From NCBI GenBank assembly GCA_027919835.1, contig JANVFP010000024.1, positions 310,001-374,000 of the forward strand: a stretch of DNA of 64,000 nucleotides, given 5' to 3'. Below are positions 10,197 through 22,609 of this stretch, piece by piece (position 1 is the stretch's first letter; every line of letters starts with the position of its first letter). The notes under the pieces were generated by a model. The model was not told where the DNA came from and did no database searches. It was given only the letters and a program-made list of their open reading frames with translations. A program made the position numbers and the translations under genes. The DNA comes from Lentinula raphanica. Taxonomy: Eukaryota; Basidiomycota; Agaricomycetes; Agaricales; Omphalotaceae.

Positions 10197-11222
10197 ATGG
10201 CTACCACCACCACTACCATGAGAGTAACTCATTTGGGAGGCATCACAGTCGGCTACAGACTGTCGGGAGACAGATACGACAAGACCAAGCCAACGATGTT
10301 GCTTGTTAACCCGATGTGCACTACCGCGGCACTATTCGACAACATGTTCACAAACAAGAAGCTCACCGATACAATGAATCTTTTAGCTGTAGAGCCCTTG
10401 GGTCATGGAGCGACTACATCTCCTACCGAGCATTTCACCTACTGGGATAGTGCCATCATGACGTTGCAGCTAATGGACAATCTCGGAATCAACAACGCTT
10501 TTGCATCCGGTGCAAGTCAAGGCGCATGGATTGTCGTCCGAATGGCGTTATTGGCGCCAGATAAAGTTCGTTCAACTACTGTATATCATGATTCTTCGTA
10601 TTGATTCATGGATATTTGGATGCTCAGATTCTGGGGCTTGTGCTCACAGGAACCTCTATGGATTCCGAATCTGAGGAATCGCGCAAGACAGGCGCCTGGG
10701 ACCCCCACCAGCTTTTAAGCCCGTTGATAGAGGAATGGTCCAGCGCGACCCCCACACCCGGCTTCATAATTGGAGATGACTTGTGCGAAATGGTCCATGA
10801 CTTTGGATTCGCCAAGTCTCTCACCCAGGAGCAGGAAACTTTCTGGACTTCAATATTGAAGTCTGTGTACAAGGGAGACGAGGGAAGAAAGAAACTCAGG
10901 GGGGCATTGATCTGTTTACTCGAAAGAGACAGCCTTCACTTGAGATTGAGGGATATCAAGTGCCCTGTGCACTGGCTTCAGGTCGGTATCTTGGAAATCC
11001 AATATCAGAGAGAACTTACAAAAAAATCGTTGATATATACAGGGAAGTCGAGACAAGCCCTACCCACCTGCTCTGGCAAGTGAGCATGTCAAGTTGTTCA
11101 CGTCCTCTAAAGACGCGAAGTTGGATATAATTGAAGGAGGGTGCCATTATCTCAGTGTAACTCATCCGGTGGAAGTTAATGATGCTTTGAAGGGTCTGGT
11201 AATGAAGCATGCAGCTGTGTAG
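10197..11222 (+). CDS. alpha/beta-hydrolase paralogue B, triad intact
   Basis: Exons 10197-10565, 10628-10981 and 11043-11222 join to 300 residues with introns at the same positions as copy A. The catalytic elements are complete: GASQG (Ser107), GSRD (Asp245) and GGCHY (His276), plus the PLGHGA oxyanion region. No signal peptide is evident, so it probably acts in the cytosol. Sequence, length and intron positions show that the two genes arose by tandem duplication. The substrate cannot be read from sequence; 3-oxoadipate enol-lactonase-like, epoxide-hydrolase-like and esterase roles are all possible within this superfamily. Confidence 0.88.
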
Positions 11223-11481
11223 GACGATGACTTCGATGTGATCCTGAGACATGGCATGTCCAATCCTATACCAAGAGAACAAGTCCCGTTGTTAGAGATG
11301 TTATAACTAGGTTATTCCGAATAGTGAATAGTGATGGCTTTTGATTTGGAGCGAGAGCATGAATACACTGCAAAGTTGGTGAGAGAGAAATATTCAAAAC
11401 TATATGAGACGATCGGTCCCGACTTGGATAGGCTGAGGTCGCCATGAACCTGGGAGGAAAACTTACCATAGATCCAGCCGA

Positions 11482-14400
11482 CTAACTGCCAAAACTGGAC
11501 AGCGCTAACCCTCCAACCCAGACCATTTCCATTACCGCACTCCCGATTGGTGTTAGTTTGACCGTCATGGATTGTTCGGTATCATCAATACTATCTGAGT
11601 CTTCCGACAACTCTCTGCTGCTTAATACTCTACACAAGCCCAATTCTATCAACGCCAAAGGGTCAAACTCCAGGCCAGCATCGCGAGTATTACAAGATGC
11701 GATAACGGAAAGTTGAGGAGTGGGGGGAGAAGTACTAGAGGACGACGATGAAGTCGCGACGTCACTCTCAAGTGCAACCTCATTCGAACCGGGCATCTGT
11801 GCGAATGCATCCTCCAATGAACCACTCACAGAGATGCCCTGTTCTGGAAGTCGGACACCTGTGCCCTGAAGCTCTTGGTGAGAGACTTGCCGAGCGATAA
11901 CATGGAAACCAGGAAGAAGAATCTTCAACCGGGTATCATAAGTTGTCGAATCCCTAGAAGATTCTTCCCTTTGTTGTGGCTTGTAGGAAACCAGCAGATA
12001 TCTTCGGCTTTCCACTGGAATCGATGGAATGTGGAAAGGAGACAATCGTTGAGAATACACATCCGTCTCTGCAGGCCAAAGAGGAACGAGCATGAAGAAC
12101 GCATCTGCAGGAACGGAGGATAATACGTCGCTCTTCTTATGAAGTTTAGGTAAGATACTTCCTACTTGAGCTTCACGACCTCTCTTTGAATCGATGTTAT
12201 TTTTGGTCCTATCCCTGTCTTTATCTTTAGCTGGTAATAGTCCAACTTGCTCGAATGAATTTTCCAGCTGACCAAGAACATTTCGTCTTATTTCCTGGTG
12301 CTCTCTTGAGGGTAAAGTCACCCAAGGAGGACTATACGGCATAGATATATCTGAGCCTGTGGACTGAGTCGGTGTAGTGTCCCGAGTGCTTGCAGATTGG
12401 GTCATTGTTATTGTACTTCCAGTGCTAGATGTGGCTTTCGAGCTCGAACCGTGGCTAGAAGTGGAAGGTGATGACGAAGACAGTTCCCAAGGCAAGAACC
12501 GTTTGAAGATTCTCGACGATTTAGAGGACGTTGGTGTAGTTGTAAACGAGGAAGGCGGATGCTCCAGGGTTCCGTAAGCACGCTTGTGGTTTTCGCGGGA
12601 CAGTGATTCATTTCGAGCCCGGATGTCGTTGATGTTGGCTTCATATGGCCTATCGTAAGCCGGTGCGGATCGGGTGCCAATCTTATCTCGGTCGAGGCCA
12701 GTACTGGCAGTCATATCCGAAGACCTCAAGACACTTTGCCCGAGCTCGCCACTGTCTACGGTATAGTGTACATGTTCTATCTGGCCATCAGATTTGACTT
12801 GGCCGACACCATCAGTGGAACGGTACTTCCCCCTGAACGGGGAATAAAGACTGCCGTGCTTTTTCGCCTTGGGCTTTCCATCCTTTTCTTTTACAGCAGG
12901 ATGATTGAGCCCGGGTGTAAATGCTGCTCGTGCCGCTTCATGACGGTCCAAGACTGTTCCTAGTTTCTTTGTCGTCGCAGTATCGGTGAAAGCCTCTTGG
13001 ACATCACGGGGTGCAAGCATTATCACGTGTAAGCGCCCGGAAGACGACTCTTTCGACTCCTTCGTGCTCGCTCGATGTTGACGGCTTATAGAAAATGCAG
13101 CGACTTTAGAATGTTTGTGCACTAAGATAGATGGATGTTGATTATCGTGGCGAGAGGGACGATTATAGGTTACCGCAGTAGGAGGTTTCGTTTCAGAGGT
13201 AGAAGAATGGAGCAACTGACTATGAAGCGCCCGTTGTGAAGACGAAGGTTGATTTTTCGGGGTAATGAATGTAGCAGGTTCGGGGATTTTTGTTTGGGGT
13301 TGAGACAATCCTACGATTCGAGAATAACTAGTATCGGCAACATGAAAAAACTTGTTCAGAAGTAGGAACACACCAGAGGCGCCAGGATGACCAAATTCAA
13401 CCTTATCTTCGCGTAGATGCTTGATGATTAGTCTTTGCTGCGGTGGTTTCCCAACGGGAACACGAAATCCTATGAAAACCATGAATATCCAAATATCAAA
13501 GGAGATGTAGTGACTAACCTAACACATTTACATCCGCACCTCCATCTACAACTTTACCTCCACCTCCGCCACTACTTTTAGGTCTGATGATAGCATCAGG
13601 AGCAGTACTGGTTTTCCCTCCTGTGCGAGTATTGCCATCATGATCGTCTCTCAAGACACTGAATCTTCCCAATAGATAATTTTCCCACACTTCCTCACTC
13701 CCGACTGACATTCCAGTCCAAACTTCCCTCAAAATTTCCTTGCCCTTGTAGGTCGGTTCCTTCTCCTTCTGTTCGTTCTTGATGCCATGATCAAGGCCTA
13801 CCTGAATTGACCCTGACAAATCCATGACATTAAACACATCCTCTTTCCGTTCTTTCTGAATGACCCATGCCCACTTCGTACCAACGCGATCGGGGTCACC
13901 GCGGACCATAAGAGTGAGTGCATCGTCGCGAGGGGCGGAGAGTTTTCCAGAAGGAGGAGAGAGAACTTGCGGGGAGTCATGTAGCTTAGGACTCGTATGT
14001 CCAACAGGCGAGGGAGTTCTTGTGGACAAAGACAAAGGTACAGACGAGGACGGATGAGAATGAGACATTGAAAAGGACGACGAATCAACTACTGCGCCAG
14101 ATGCACCATCTCGCGATTCAGAGGAAGACCCTGATTTCGTTATTTTCGAGAGTCCTGGGGTGACAGCAGAGAAAATAGAGTGGTCTGTGTTGAATCTCTC
14201 CGGCTCCAATTCCTTCCTCTGAGCTTCTCCCTTGATCGTCCTTGCGGGTGATACGGGAGACACCGGGGGCTTCGAATGGGTCATTTCATCTTCTGTTTCC
14301 TCCGTGTGTGAGCTTGAGAGACCCGAACTCGATGAGCCGATCCCTAGAGCTGTCAGATTCGCAAAAGCACTGCGCTTGCGCCTAACTGCACCGGGGGGTA

Positions 14401-16242
14401 CTGAGAGTAATGAATCATGAATACGAGCGGCGTTCAACATCCCATTGGCAGAGTTGATTTCCGACTGATCCAGGAGGGCGGTCAAGTCTTTATGCAATGA
14501 AGAACTACTATGTTTGTGTCGTGACTGCGAAGGAGATCTCGACCGTGCTATCGGGTTCTTGACTCCAGCCGAAGTTGACTGCACATTCCTCCGCGGAGGA
14601 GGGCCCGAGTTGATATTTGTGTGCGCGAGTATCCCAGGTGTGCTTCCGACTGCAGCTGTCACTGTAGCCGCCCGAGTTCGTTTTCTCTCCGGAGTAATAT
14701 TGATAAATGGTGTAGGGATTGTATAGTCGTCCTCCCATCCCATGGGGACACCTCTGCCTACCTGTTCCCCTCTTTCTGCGCCACGAAGATCGCCACGGTT
14801 GACAGTTGAAGTTTTTCGCACAAAATCCAAATCCTCGAGCGCGGGATGAGGTACGTAAGTGTGGGACGTAGCGTTCGCATTGAGGGATAGTCCAGACGTG
14901 ATGTATGTCAGATCAAAACCAGCTACAGCTGCATTTGGGGCAGCGGTGGTGTACAAGGTGGAAGAGGATGGAAGAGAAGCAGCGGCAGCAGATGTGGAGA
15001 GTGATCTGGGTCGAGTCCGCTGTGAAGGAGGGGCGAGATTCTGGTTGTTAGAAGCGATGGGAACAGCACTAACACCCGTTATAGATTCCCGAGGATTCTG
15101 GGAGTGCGACAAACAGAATAACAGGGAATATCAGATTTCTGACTGAAAACTCATCAGACAAATTTAAACTTGCCTCTGTCTGATTGTGTTGATCAAGAGC
15201 AACTCCTTGGCTTTCGCCGTCGAAACGCAAGGAGCTTACGCTCACATGCATATACGAGGATGTTGCAGAATCCAGCGACATACGTTCGGAGTCTGACAGT
15301 CGTAGGACATCAGACAACTGTCCGGCCCCTCCGTACTGCTCCGAGTTTGCGTCAAACGAAAACGACCTCCGCGCAGAGGATATCGAGAAATCATCGGGAT
15401 CGAATTCGCCGTCCAACATCAAGCCTGACGTGCCGGAGGAAGCAGGACGTGAGGACGATATAGATATAGCTTCCGCTTCTGCCTCGGCACGATCCCTGAC
15501 TTGACTGGACGTATATGAAGGGGCATACGAGCCTGTACGGCTTCCAGAGCGGTAAGAACTCGCGGCGTCGTATCCTGTGTCATAAGAATAGATGGAGATA
15601 TCACTTCTGAGTCGCCTTGCTTGCTCGTTATTCGATTCCTGCAGCTCAGATGGATGATGGTGATCTTCGTCGTAATGAAAATGGATATCACTGTTTTTGT
15701 TTCCAGTAACATCTGTTCCACGATGGTAATAATTAATTTGTTGTAATTGCGATGGATGACTGCGGGAGTGGCTGTCAGAATGACCTATAAGTGATTGAAA
15801 AGAGGGACGGTCAATGGACAGAGTAGATGCAATAAGATCAAAAGGACTCACTAGCTAACACATCTAAAGAGACCAGACTTGCTCTGGGTGTGACATCTCT
15901 CGATTTTCCCCTTGCCCTTCTTCTACTTTCGCCGTCGTCAGAGCTACTCGAACTCGTCTCATCCCCTTCCCTCATCGTAATGTTCCAGCGTTCGTCATCT
16001 GGCGTAGCATCCGGACGACCGAATGAGAACAGCTTGAAGTCATCCACGGTCGAGAGATAGTTAGCTTCCCAAGCACCAGGATGTGATTTATAAGAGGCAT
16101 AAGTGGTCCTCGCAGAAGTCGAAGTCCAGAATCCCGGATTAGTGGACGGTCGATATACAGAACTAGACGTAGGCCTGGTATCATTGGAGCTAGGGCCAGC
16201 AATATAGTGCGCTTGGTGAGAAGTGGGAGGATGTTCGACCAT
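11482..16242 (-). CDS. large Ser-rich low-complexity protein, orphan
   Basis: Four minus-strand exons (16242-15852, 15784-15174, 15097-13519, 13469-11482) join in frame to 1,522 residues. Intron 2 is a GC-AG intron with the donor GCAAGT. Much of the protein is disordered, rich in Ser, Thr, Pro and Arg with many SP/TP dipeptides, which suggests phosphorylation. Two more ordered blocks stand out: around residues 760-860 (motif GTKWAWVIQKERKEDVFNVM) and the C-terminal 250 residues (VPADAFFMLVPLWPAETD, LALIELGLCRV). No transmembrane segment or known domain was recognised. It is probably a lineage-restricted basidiomycete protein, perhaps a scaffold, but its function is unknown. The four-exon model is well supported because every junction keeps frame. 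Confidence 0.75.
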
Positions 16243-17376
16243 TCAGTAATGAGAATTCTGAGTTTCTGGCGTTTGGAGTGTAAAGAGATGCGTGAACGTG
16301 AAACCACAAAGAAAAGGTAGATCACCGACAAGTCGTGGTATATATGTTGCAGGAGTTTCTGCGTTTGAGAAGTATGAAACTGTTATGCGCGAAGAAAACA
16401 CAGATTAGCTATGTGGACACCGGTTCGGTGTATATGGGTTTATGTCAGGAGTATGCAAACTCCAGTAACGTCGATCTGAGGCTCGGCCGTCGTACAAAGA
16501 ATAGTACAATCAGCTCAACATCCAGCGTCACGGGAAGGAAGCAAGGGTATCAAATGGTTGATCCAGATTCCGCAAAGGTATGGGAAGGCGCTCCAGTGTT
16601 TTGTATGTATTCCGTGGTGTATCGTGGGCGTTTTCTGGTTTCCAAATTCCCAGCTTGAGTTCACAGCGTGCCCCGCTTCCCCGAGTTGAGTTTCCCAGCT
16701 GGTCGAAGCTCGCGTTGTTAGAGGTTGACGCACAACGCTGTTGGTATATCTTTGGTGTTTTCACTTGCACCGATGTGGACCTCTATGGGCTTCCCAAGCC
16801 AAGTGAAAGCCAAGGAATGGCTATAATCAGCTCAGGTTATATGTTGGACGTCTTGAACAGATCGCGTGGGGTATCGATAAACTGGAGAACGTTGATAATC
16901 AAGAAGGAGGGATTGCTGATGATGAAAAGAAGAGAGTAGGAATGGAAATAAGGCAGACAAGATCAATGAACGGGAAGAAAAGGATGAGAAAAGAGAGTAG
17001 AGAAGGACTGATTCTGTCAACTCGAGGCCATGAGAGCACATGGAAGTTTGATCTTTACGTTGATTGAATTTCAAAATTTGTATGACGGAACGGATTTCAG
17101 CTTCCGTTCTTCCGATCACGTGCACAAAATAAATGGCCACCCCGCAAGTCCAAGTTGCGAGCTGTTTATTTTTTGTATCCTGGGGTTGCAGCGTATACAT
17201 ACCTGGATTCACACTGGTTATTTGTAGAAGAGCGAAGCAAATCTCCATCCAGATTCAATAGAAACTTCCTATCGTAAAGCAGTGTAATGTCAAAAAAATA
17301 AAGAGCAGAGAACAACACAGAAGCGGTATACAGAGCAGATGAGGTATATACGTTCAAGTATCAGAGATCGAGGATT
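16243..17376. other. intergenic region between two minus-strand genes
   Basis: This 1.1-kb stretch holds the presumed promoter and 5' UTR of the Ser-rich gene and the 3' flank of the Munc13-like gene. Short open frames on both strands have no recognisable content, and no RNA gene was seen. Confidence 0.5.
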
Positions 17377-20300
17377 TCATGACGGTAAAGGAGGTACAGG
17401 AGGAAGGTCTGCATTCTGTCTTTTAACACTGTTATTCGGTCTCGACAGTTTACGAGCTTCAACTAGCTTGGCACGTTTTTCCTGGTCTTGTTGCAATTGT
17501 GTCAATATCTGTAGCTGTTGCGCGATGAACTCTGACGTTCCCGGCCTATGTTAAAAATCAGTAATCAGTGAACATGTGAAGAGACAGGTCATATGAACAA
17601 ACCGCATTCGAAGAATCTGCATGATGGTCTGCCCATTGGTAACCTCCTTCTCCTGTTGTTTCTCCTTCTTTCGCTCCTTGATCGTTCCAAGGTTACGCTG
17701 TTGGTACACACTCTTCGCCCGTTTCTTGATAGTCCCTGCTGAAGAGCGGAGGCTTTGCTGCATCATGCGTACACATTCTTCCATGAGCTCGTCACTTGAA
17801 AGAGACGTGATTAAGGGAAAAAGAGGAAATTGAACACCAAACAACATACGTTGACCAATCGTAGTACAGCCGTATTGACACGACATCACGATACTTCTGG
17901 TTTTGTAGCACCTCGAGAGGTACCGGTCCTTCACCTCCAGCGTAGAAATAATCACGTAGGAACTAGAACAAAGATAAGCGCCCCGATTGCATCCGGAGAA
18001 CAGCATCGACTCACTTTCAACCATTTGAACACAATGTCAACTTCCTTGTCGCTGAGAGGCTTCATATCGCTAGACGCCTCTGATAAAGGCGGTACCAGCA
18101 GACTCTCAATGACAGTAAGAATCTCCTTCCACACCCGAGTCATGACCTTCTCCTTCGCCGTCTCGCTGAGATATGTGTTAAGTGTTTGGAGATTGGCATC
18201 GAAATAATCGAACAAAGGCAGGATTGCTTGTTCAATCTCAACATCGGTGAGCTCTTCAGGACGAACCCGTGGCCGTTCCCCGGAAGGAAGTGGGATTTGA
18301 ACTTCACTGGCTGAGCTGCCCAGAGCTGACCGGTACAGAGCAGTGACGTTACCCAGAGCTTTGTTGACGTCAAGCCCCAGACTGTTGGCTTTGAGGAGAG
18401 TCTTGACTACGGAACGCGAAAGACATTGTCGTATGAAAGGTGACATCTAAACCGCCAGAAGGTTGTTAGTAAACTCAACGGGCAAGAGCAATTTGCGTAC
18501 CTTATCAATGAAGATACGAAGCATGTCCGATTCTGCTCTCTTGAGGAAACGGAATGCACGTCCAAAGTAGAACTGGATATCATCTTTTTCGCCTTCCATG
18601 CTCACTCGAACAAGCACCCGTCCATTAGAATCAAGGTCCATCCACAAATCGTGTGTCATCAGATCTCCGAACCTGCGTGGATCCAGACATAGATACGCTC
18701 TCCCCAACGTGTCGTGTTTTCCAACAAGTGCTCGATCACGGACGCTAACCATCAGCCATAATGGCTTCTCCACTGATATATCGAATGTCTCTTCCCCTGT
18801 AGACGAATAAGACATGACACAAAAAATACAGTTGTAGAATGATAACTTACAACGAGGTGCAGCGCTTTCATAGATCGTTCTTGTCTTCGCGAGCCTATTC
18901 CCTGCTTCGTCACTGAGCGTGACAAACGTGTCTAGCTTGCTTGTGAGAGCAGCTTCACTGGATACTAGACCCTCAGCTAGCACGATCTTCACACTAAACA
19001 AGAACCGTTCTCGTTCCACCTTCTCTGGAACCGGTGGAGCGGAATCTGCGACAACTCCAGCCAGTTTGTCAACCTCCATCTGATTGTACATGTTGTCTAG
19101 TAATTTGCGGGCAGCCTCGACATTGTTCAACTTGACGCAGGATTCTGGCTGGAAATTGAAAGGCTCGACTTTCTTTTCGCCCTGGATTGCGAGTTGGCGT
19201 GCTTTTTCTAGCCAGGCGGAAGATTTCTGAGGTTGTAAGTAATCGTTGGGTCGAGGGAACATTTCTGAGAGGAATTTGGTCTCTATACTCCGACAATATT
19301 GTTCCACAGCTTTGGCAATCGTCTACAGGATCATCAGTTCCAAGGCAGTCTATAATGTAGACGTTATGATTTCCTACCTTAGACAGAGCAGTAAAGAAAC
19401 GAGCATTCTGATAATCATCCTCCCACTCCAGATCTTGCAGGAAATTGATGGGACTTCGAAGGGAGTCGAACAAGTCCACGATGGATGAACTGTGACCCTC
19501 GGCTCCTTCAGCTTCAAACTATTAGAGTGTTAGATAGGTATACATTGTAACACTTAAATCATACCTTGTCAGCAGCAATAGCCTATCAGTGTGTGCGTCA
19601 GCCAAGCTTTTGATGAGACAGAAATATTCTTACAGCTTCCACCCAGTTGGAAGTTTTATTGTCTGTGTTGATTAACCACTGTAACACATAAGGTTCGAAG
19701 AATTGGGTCAGGCCAAAATCGATTGGATGTCTATATGACCATCAATCATGTAGAAATTAAGCGCAGAACTACAGAAACGTACTCCGGAGCAAATGCTGCC
19801 AACATAGCAAGCAATGTCTTCGTGCGTCGGTATAACGCGAAAATATCCTGGATGGGAATATCTGGTGTTGGACCATTCATAGATGACTCATAAAGACGTT
19901 TCTGAGACGATTGTAGCTCGGCAATAAACATAGGAATCTGAACTTCCACGACCAATGAGACCAAGTCAAGTTTGCTAAGAGCGAGGCGAGTGAGATCTAG
20001 ACACATTCATGCAAGTGAAGACTTACCCTAGTATAGGTTCAGGGAACCGTTTGTCCAATGCTTTCGCAGATTTCTCTAACTCATCCGTCATGAGAAGTAG
20101 AGGTAACGCCCGGTTGACGCCTGGAGCAGATTGCAATTCTCGCAGCTTGTTGTTGAAGCTCTCCATAGCGACTTGGCGGACCCGGTTCTGGACATCCGAT
20201 ACACGAGCATTGACGTCCACGTTGAATCGATCGAGGAATCCACTGTCCCGTATATGCTCGAGTATTTGTAAGTACGGTTCAACCTCAGTAGGTTTGAGAT

Positions 20301-22246
20301 TTGGTAATGCGTCCATCGAATGGTATAATGAAGAGAGAAAGATGTTGAAAAGACTTCCGTATATGTTACAGACGTAGTCAACCTGTGAGGAGGCAAGTCA
20401 ATTCAATGCTCGAGCATGAAAATACGAGCGAGCAACGTACATCTGTAAGAGGCCATTTGTCTAGCTCCATATCGTGCATGGCACGAACGATATTCTGCAA
20501 AGCCTCGGGTATACATTCAAGGGGTACGTCGTTGCGCTCGTAGAACTGTTTGACAAGGTCAAGGAAGCATGCGGCCCTATATGCATGCCCTATCCGCCAT
20601 CGGATAGCACATTCGTTCAAGAGGTCGATATGAGGAGGGGATAAGATGCCCAGTGAAACTTCGTCATTGTCGTCAACTTCGGGACTGAGCATGATTTCGA
20701 GGTCTGCTATGAGGCATACTTCAAGAAGGCGCTTGTAGAATCGTTTCGGATTGGGAGGAATATAGGTGAAATGATGTCCAACTTCGATGTCATCTTCATC
20801 ACCATCTTCCGTTGCTGATACATCAACGAAATCACCACCAAGGCCATGCAGAGAGAGCCTACTACTTATCGAGGCTTGTCGGGTAGTAGATTGGGTTTGT
20901 GAGTATAGTGAACCAGGGCGTGCAGAAGATGAAGACGTCCCGGTCGAGGGCAGCACATCTGATGGTGTGGATTTGGCTAGTTCTGGGTTGAACTGCACCA
21001 TGGCTACCATCATCTGCTGAAGTTGGGTCGTCTCTAACGTCTTCCAGTGTTGCCACGCCTCTTCACTCTCAAAGTCTTCTCTTCGTCCAGGAAATGGGGC
21101 ACCTGCGTTGATGTTCTTCAGACAGGTCTACAATACCGGATACCATTAGAGTGCTTCTACGTATCTAAGATGGATGGCAAACCTTTAGATCAGCTAGAGC
21201 AGCCTGAGATATGAGTGCTGTGAGCATGATGTCTCCTTAGAATGACACGAAGGCCTACTTTCTCCGTGCATAGCGCTCGTAGTTTATCAACCTCAGTTTG
21301 CACTGAAGATTCTGGAAGCCTGAATAGAGAAATGACGATTTTCACTAGCGACATGTCGGAGATACTTCCACTAATCGTTAGGGAAGTCATAGAATCTCTA
21401 TCTCTCGTGGTCGATGAGGACTCGTAGCCAGAGTCAGAGGAAGGGGCTGGGCCAAGTTTTGCGGTATACATATCGAGCCTACTGTGCAATTCTGGTGAGA
21501 CATGACTCAGGCCTTTCAAACTTTCTCGGAGAAGCTTGACGAAGAGAGCTATATGGTTATTGAGCTCAAATTTCCACGAGTCGCCGGCCAAGGTAGGTTC
21601 CTTCTTGAGCACAGTGGTGGCATGAGTTGCGAACATCAGGATGAGCTCTTCAATCTTGCGATTCTCCTTCATCTGACGTTTGAAGCTGTCGACCATGAAC
21701 TGGCCATAAAACTTGCCCATCGTTCTTCTGACAAGCTGATCCGAATATCTGTGAACATTTTTAGTTGCATGAAGTGAAAAGATATCCAAGACCACGCACG
21801 CAGCATCCTTTCCCATCGCTATGTCTTGTAGCTTTTGCTCCAGGACTTTAATCAACTTCTCGGGAAACTTCACGCTTTTAGAATTGGGACCATCCCTCAA
21901 GTCCTTGATCATGTCACCAATTGAGAAATTGGACAGTGCCGATAATCTGGACGAATGTTCCCGATCCTTGGAGTCACTAGACTTCATTTCTGCGGTTGTT
22001 GTTGGTTTGGGAACCATAAGGTAGCTCAGCAGACTGGTGATCCAAAGATTGATTAGACACCAGCAGAAATGGGTAGGTCTCTTGAAGCTTACGCTACTCT
22101 GAGAACATAGCTAGACAAATGGTTCGAATGAGCTTCAGAACTTGTGATAGCTGCTACTATACGCACTTTAACAGCTCGTCATCTGTAACGCGGTATTTGG
22201 ATAACCGTCTCTCATGCGCGAAACTGCCATGACTCCTCCTTGACAT
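17377..22246 (-). CDS. Munc13-like protein (MHD1 - C2 - MHD2)
   Basis: This is a minus-strand gene of more than ten exons. I place the start at 22246: exon 1 22246-22167, an 18-nt exon 22110-22093, then 22033 onward, joining as ...VLRVALLSYLMVPKP. The long central part (about 22000-19300) is helical and fits the MUN/MHD1 region. A C2 domain follows (about 19030-18600; FSVKIVLAEGL, SKLDTFVTL, ETFDISV, WLMVSVRDRA). An MHD2-like segment lies at about 18446-17950, and the tail ends in a Gln/Lys-rich coiled coil (stop at 17377-17379). Fungal members of the family (fission yeast Ync13 and Git1) act at the plasma membrane in exocytosis, endocytosis and wall integrity; a vesicle-tethering or SNARE-regulating role is inferred. 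Exon ends in the middle are approximate. Confidence 0.85.
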
Positions 22247-22609
22247 GGACTCTGGTAATTGTAGTGAATATAAGCTGAATGAATTTTACCTGAAGAGGAG
22301 GGGTAGAAGAAGATTGATACAATGCAGGCGAAGTGATCAGAAGCTTAGGGAACGAAAGAAGGCTAGTGATGGCGAACAGTGAAGCAACTGGACAGAGACG
22401 GATGTATGACTAAGCAAGCGTCATTGAAATCCAGACTCAGGGCATTGGGCAAGCTCTAAAACAGCGAGCTGGTTGAGACTATCGGAGGTTCTCCAAGTCA
22501 TTCGAAACTTCTTCCTGGTTCCATCACGCAAACTATCATACACATGGATAAACGTGTTCGGGAGATAGAGACAAGAGATAAAATTTGTGATACAATTTTA
22601 ACGTAGACC
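22247..22609. other. intergenic
   Basis: These 363 bp hold the promoter side of the Munc13-like gene and the 3' flank of TSC2. No gene or repeat was seen. Confidence 0.5.
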
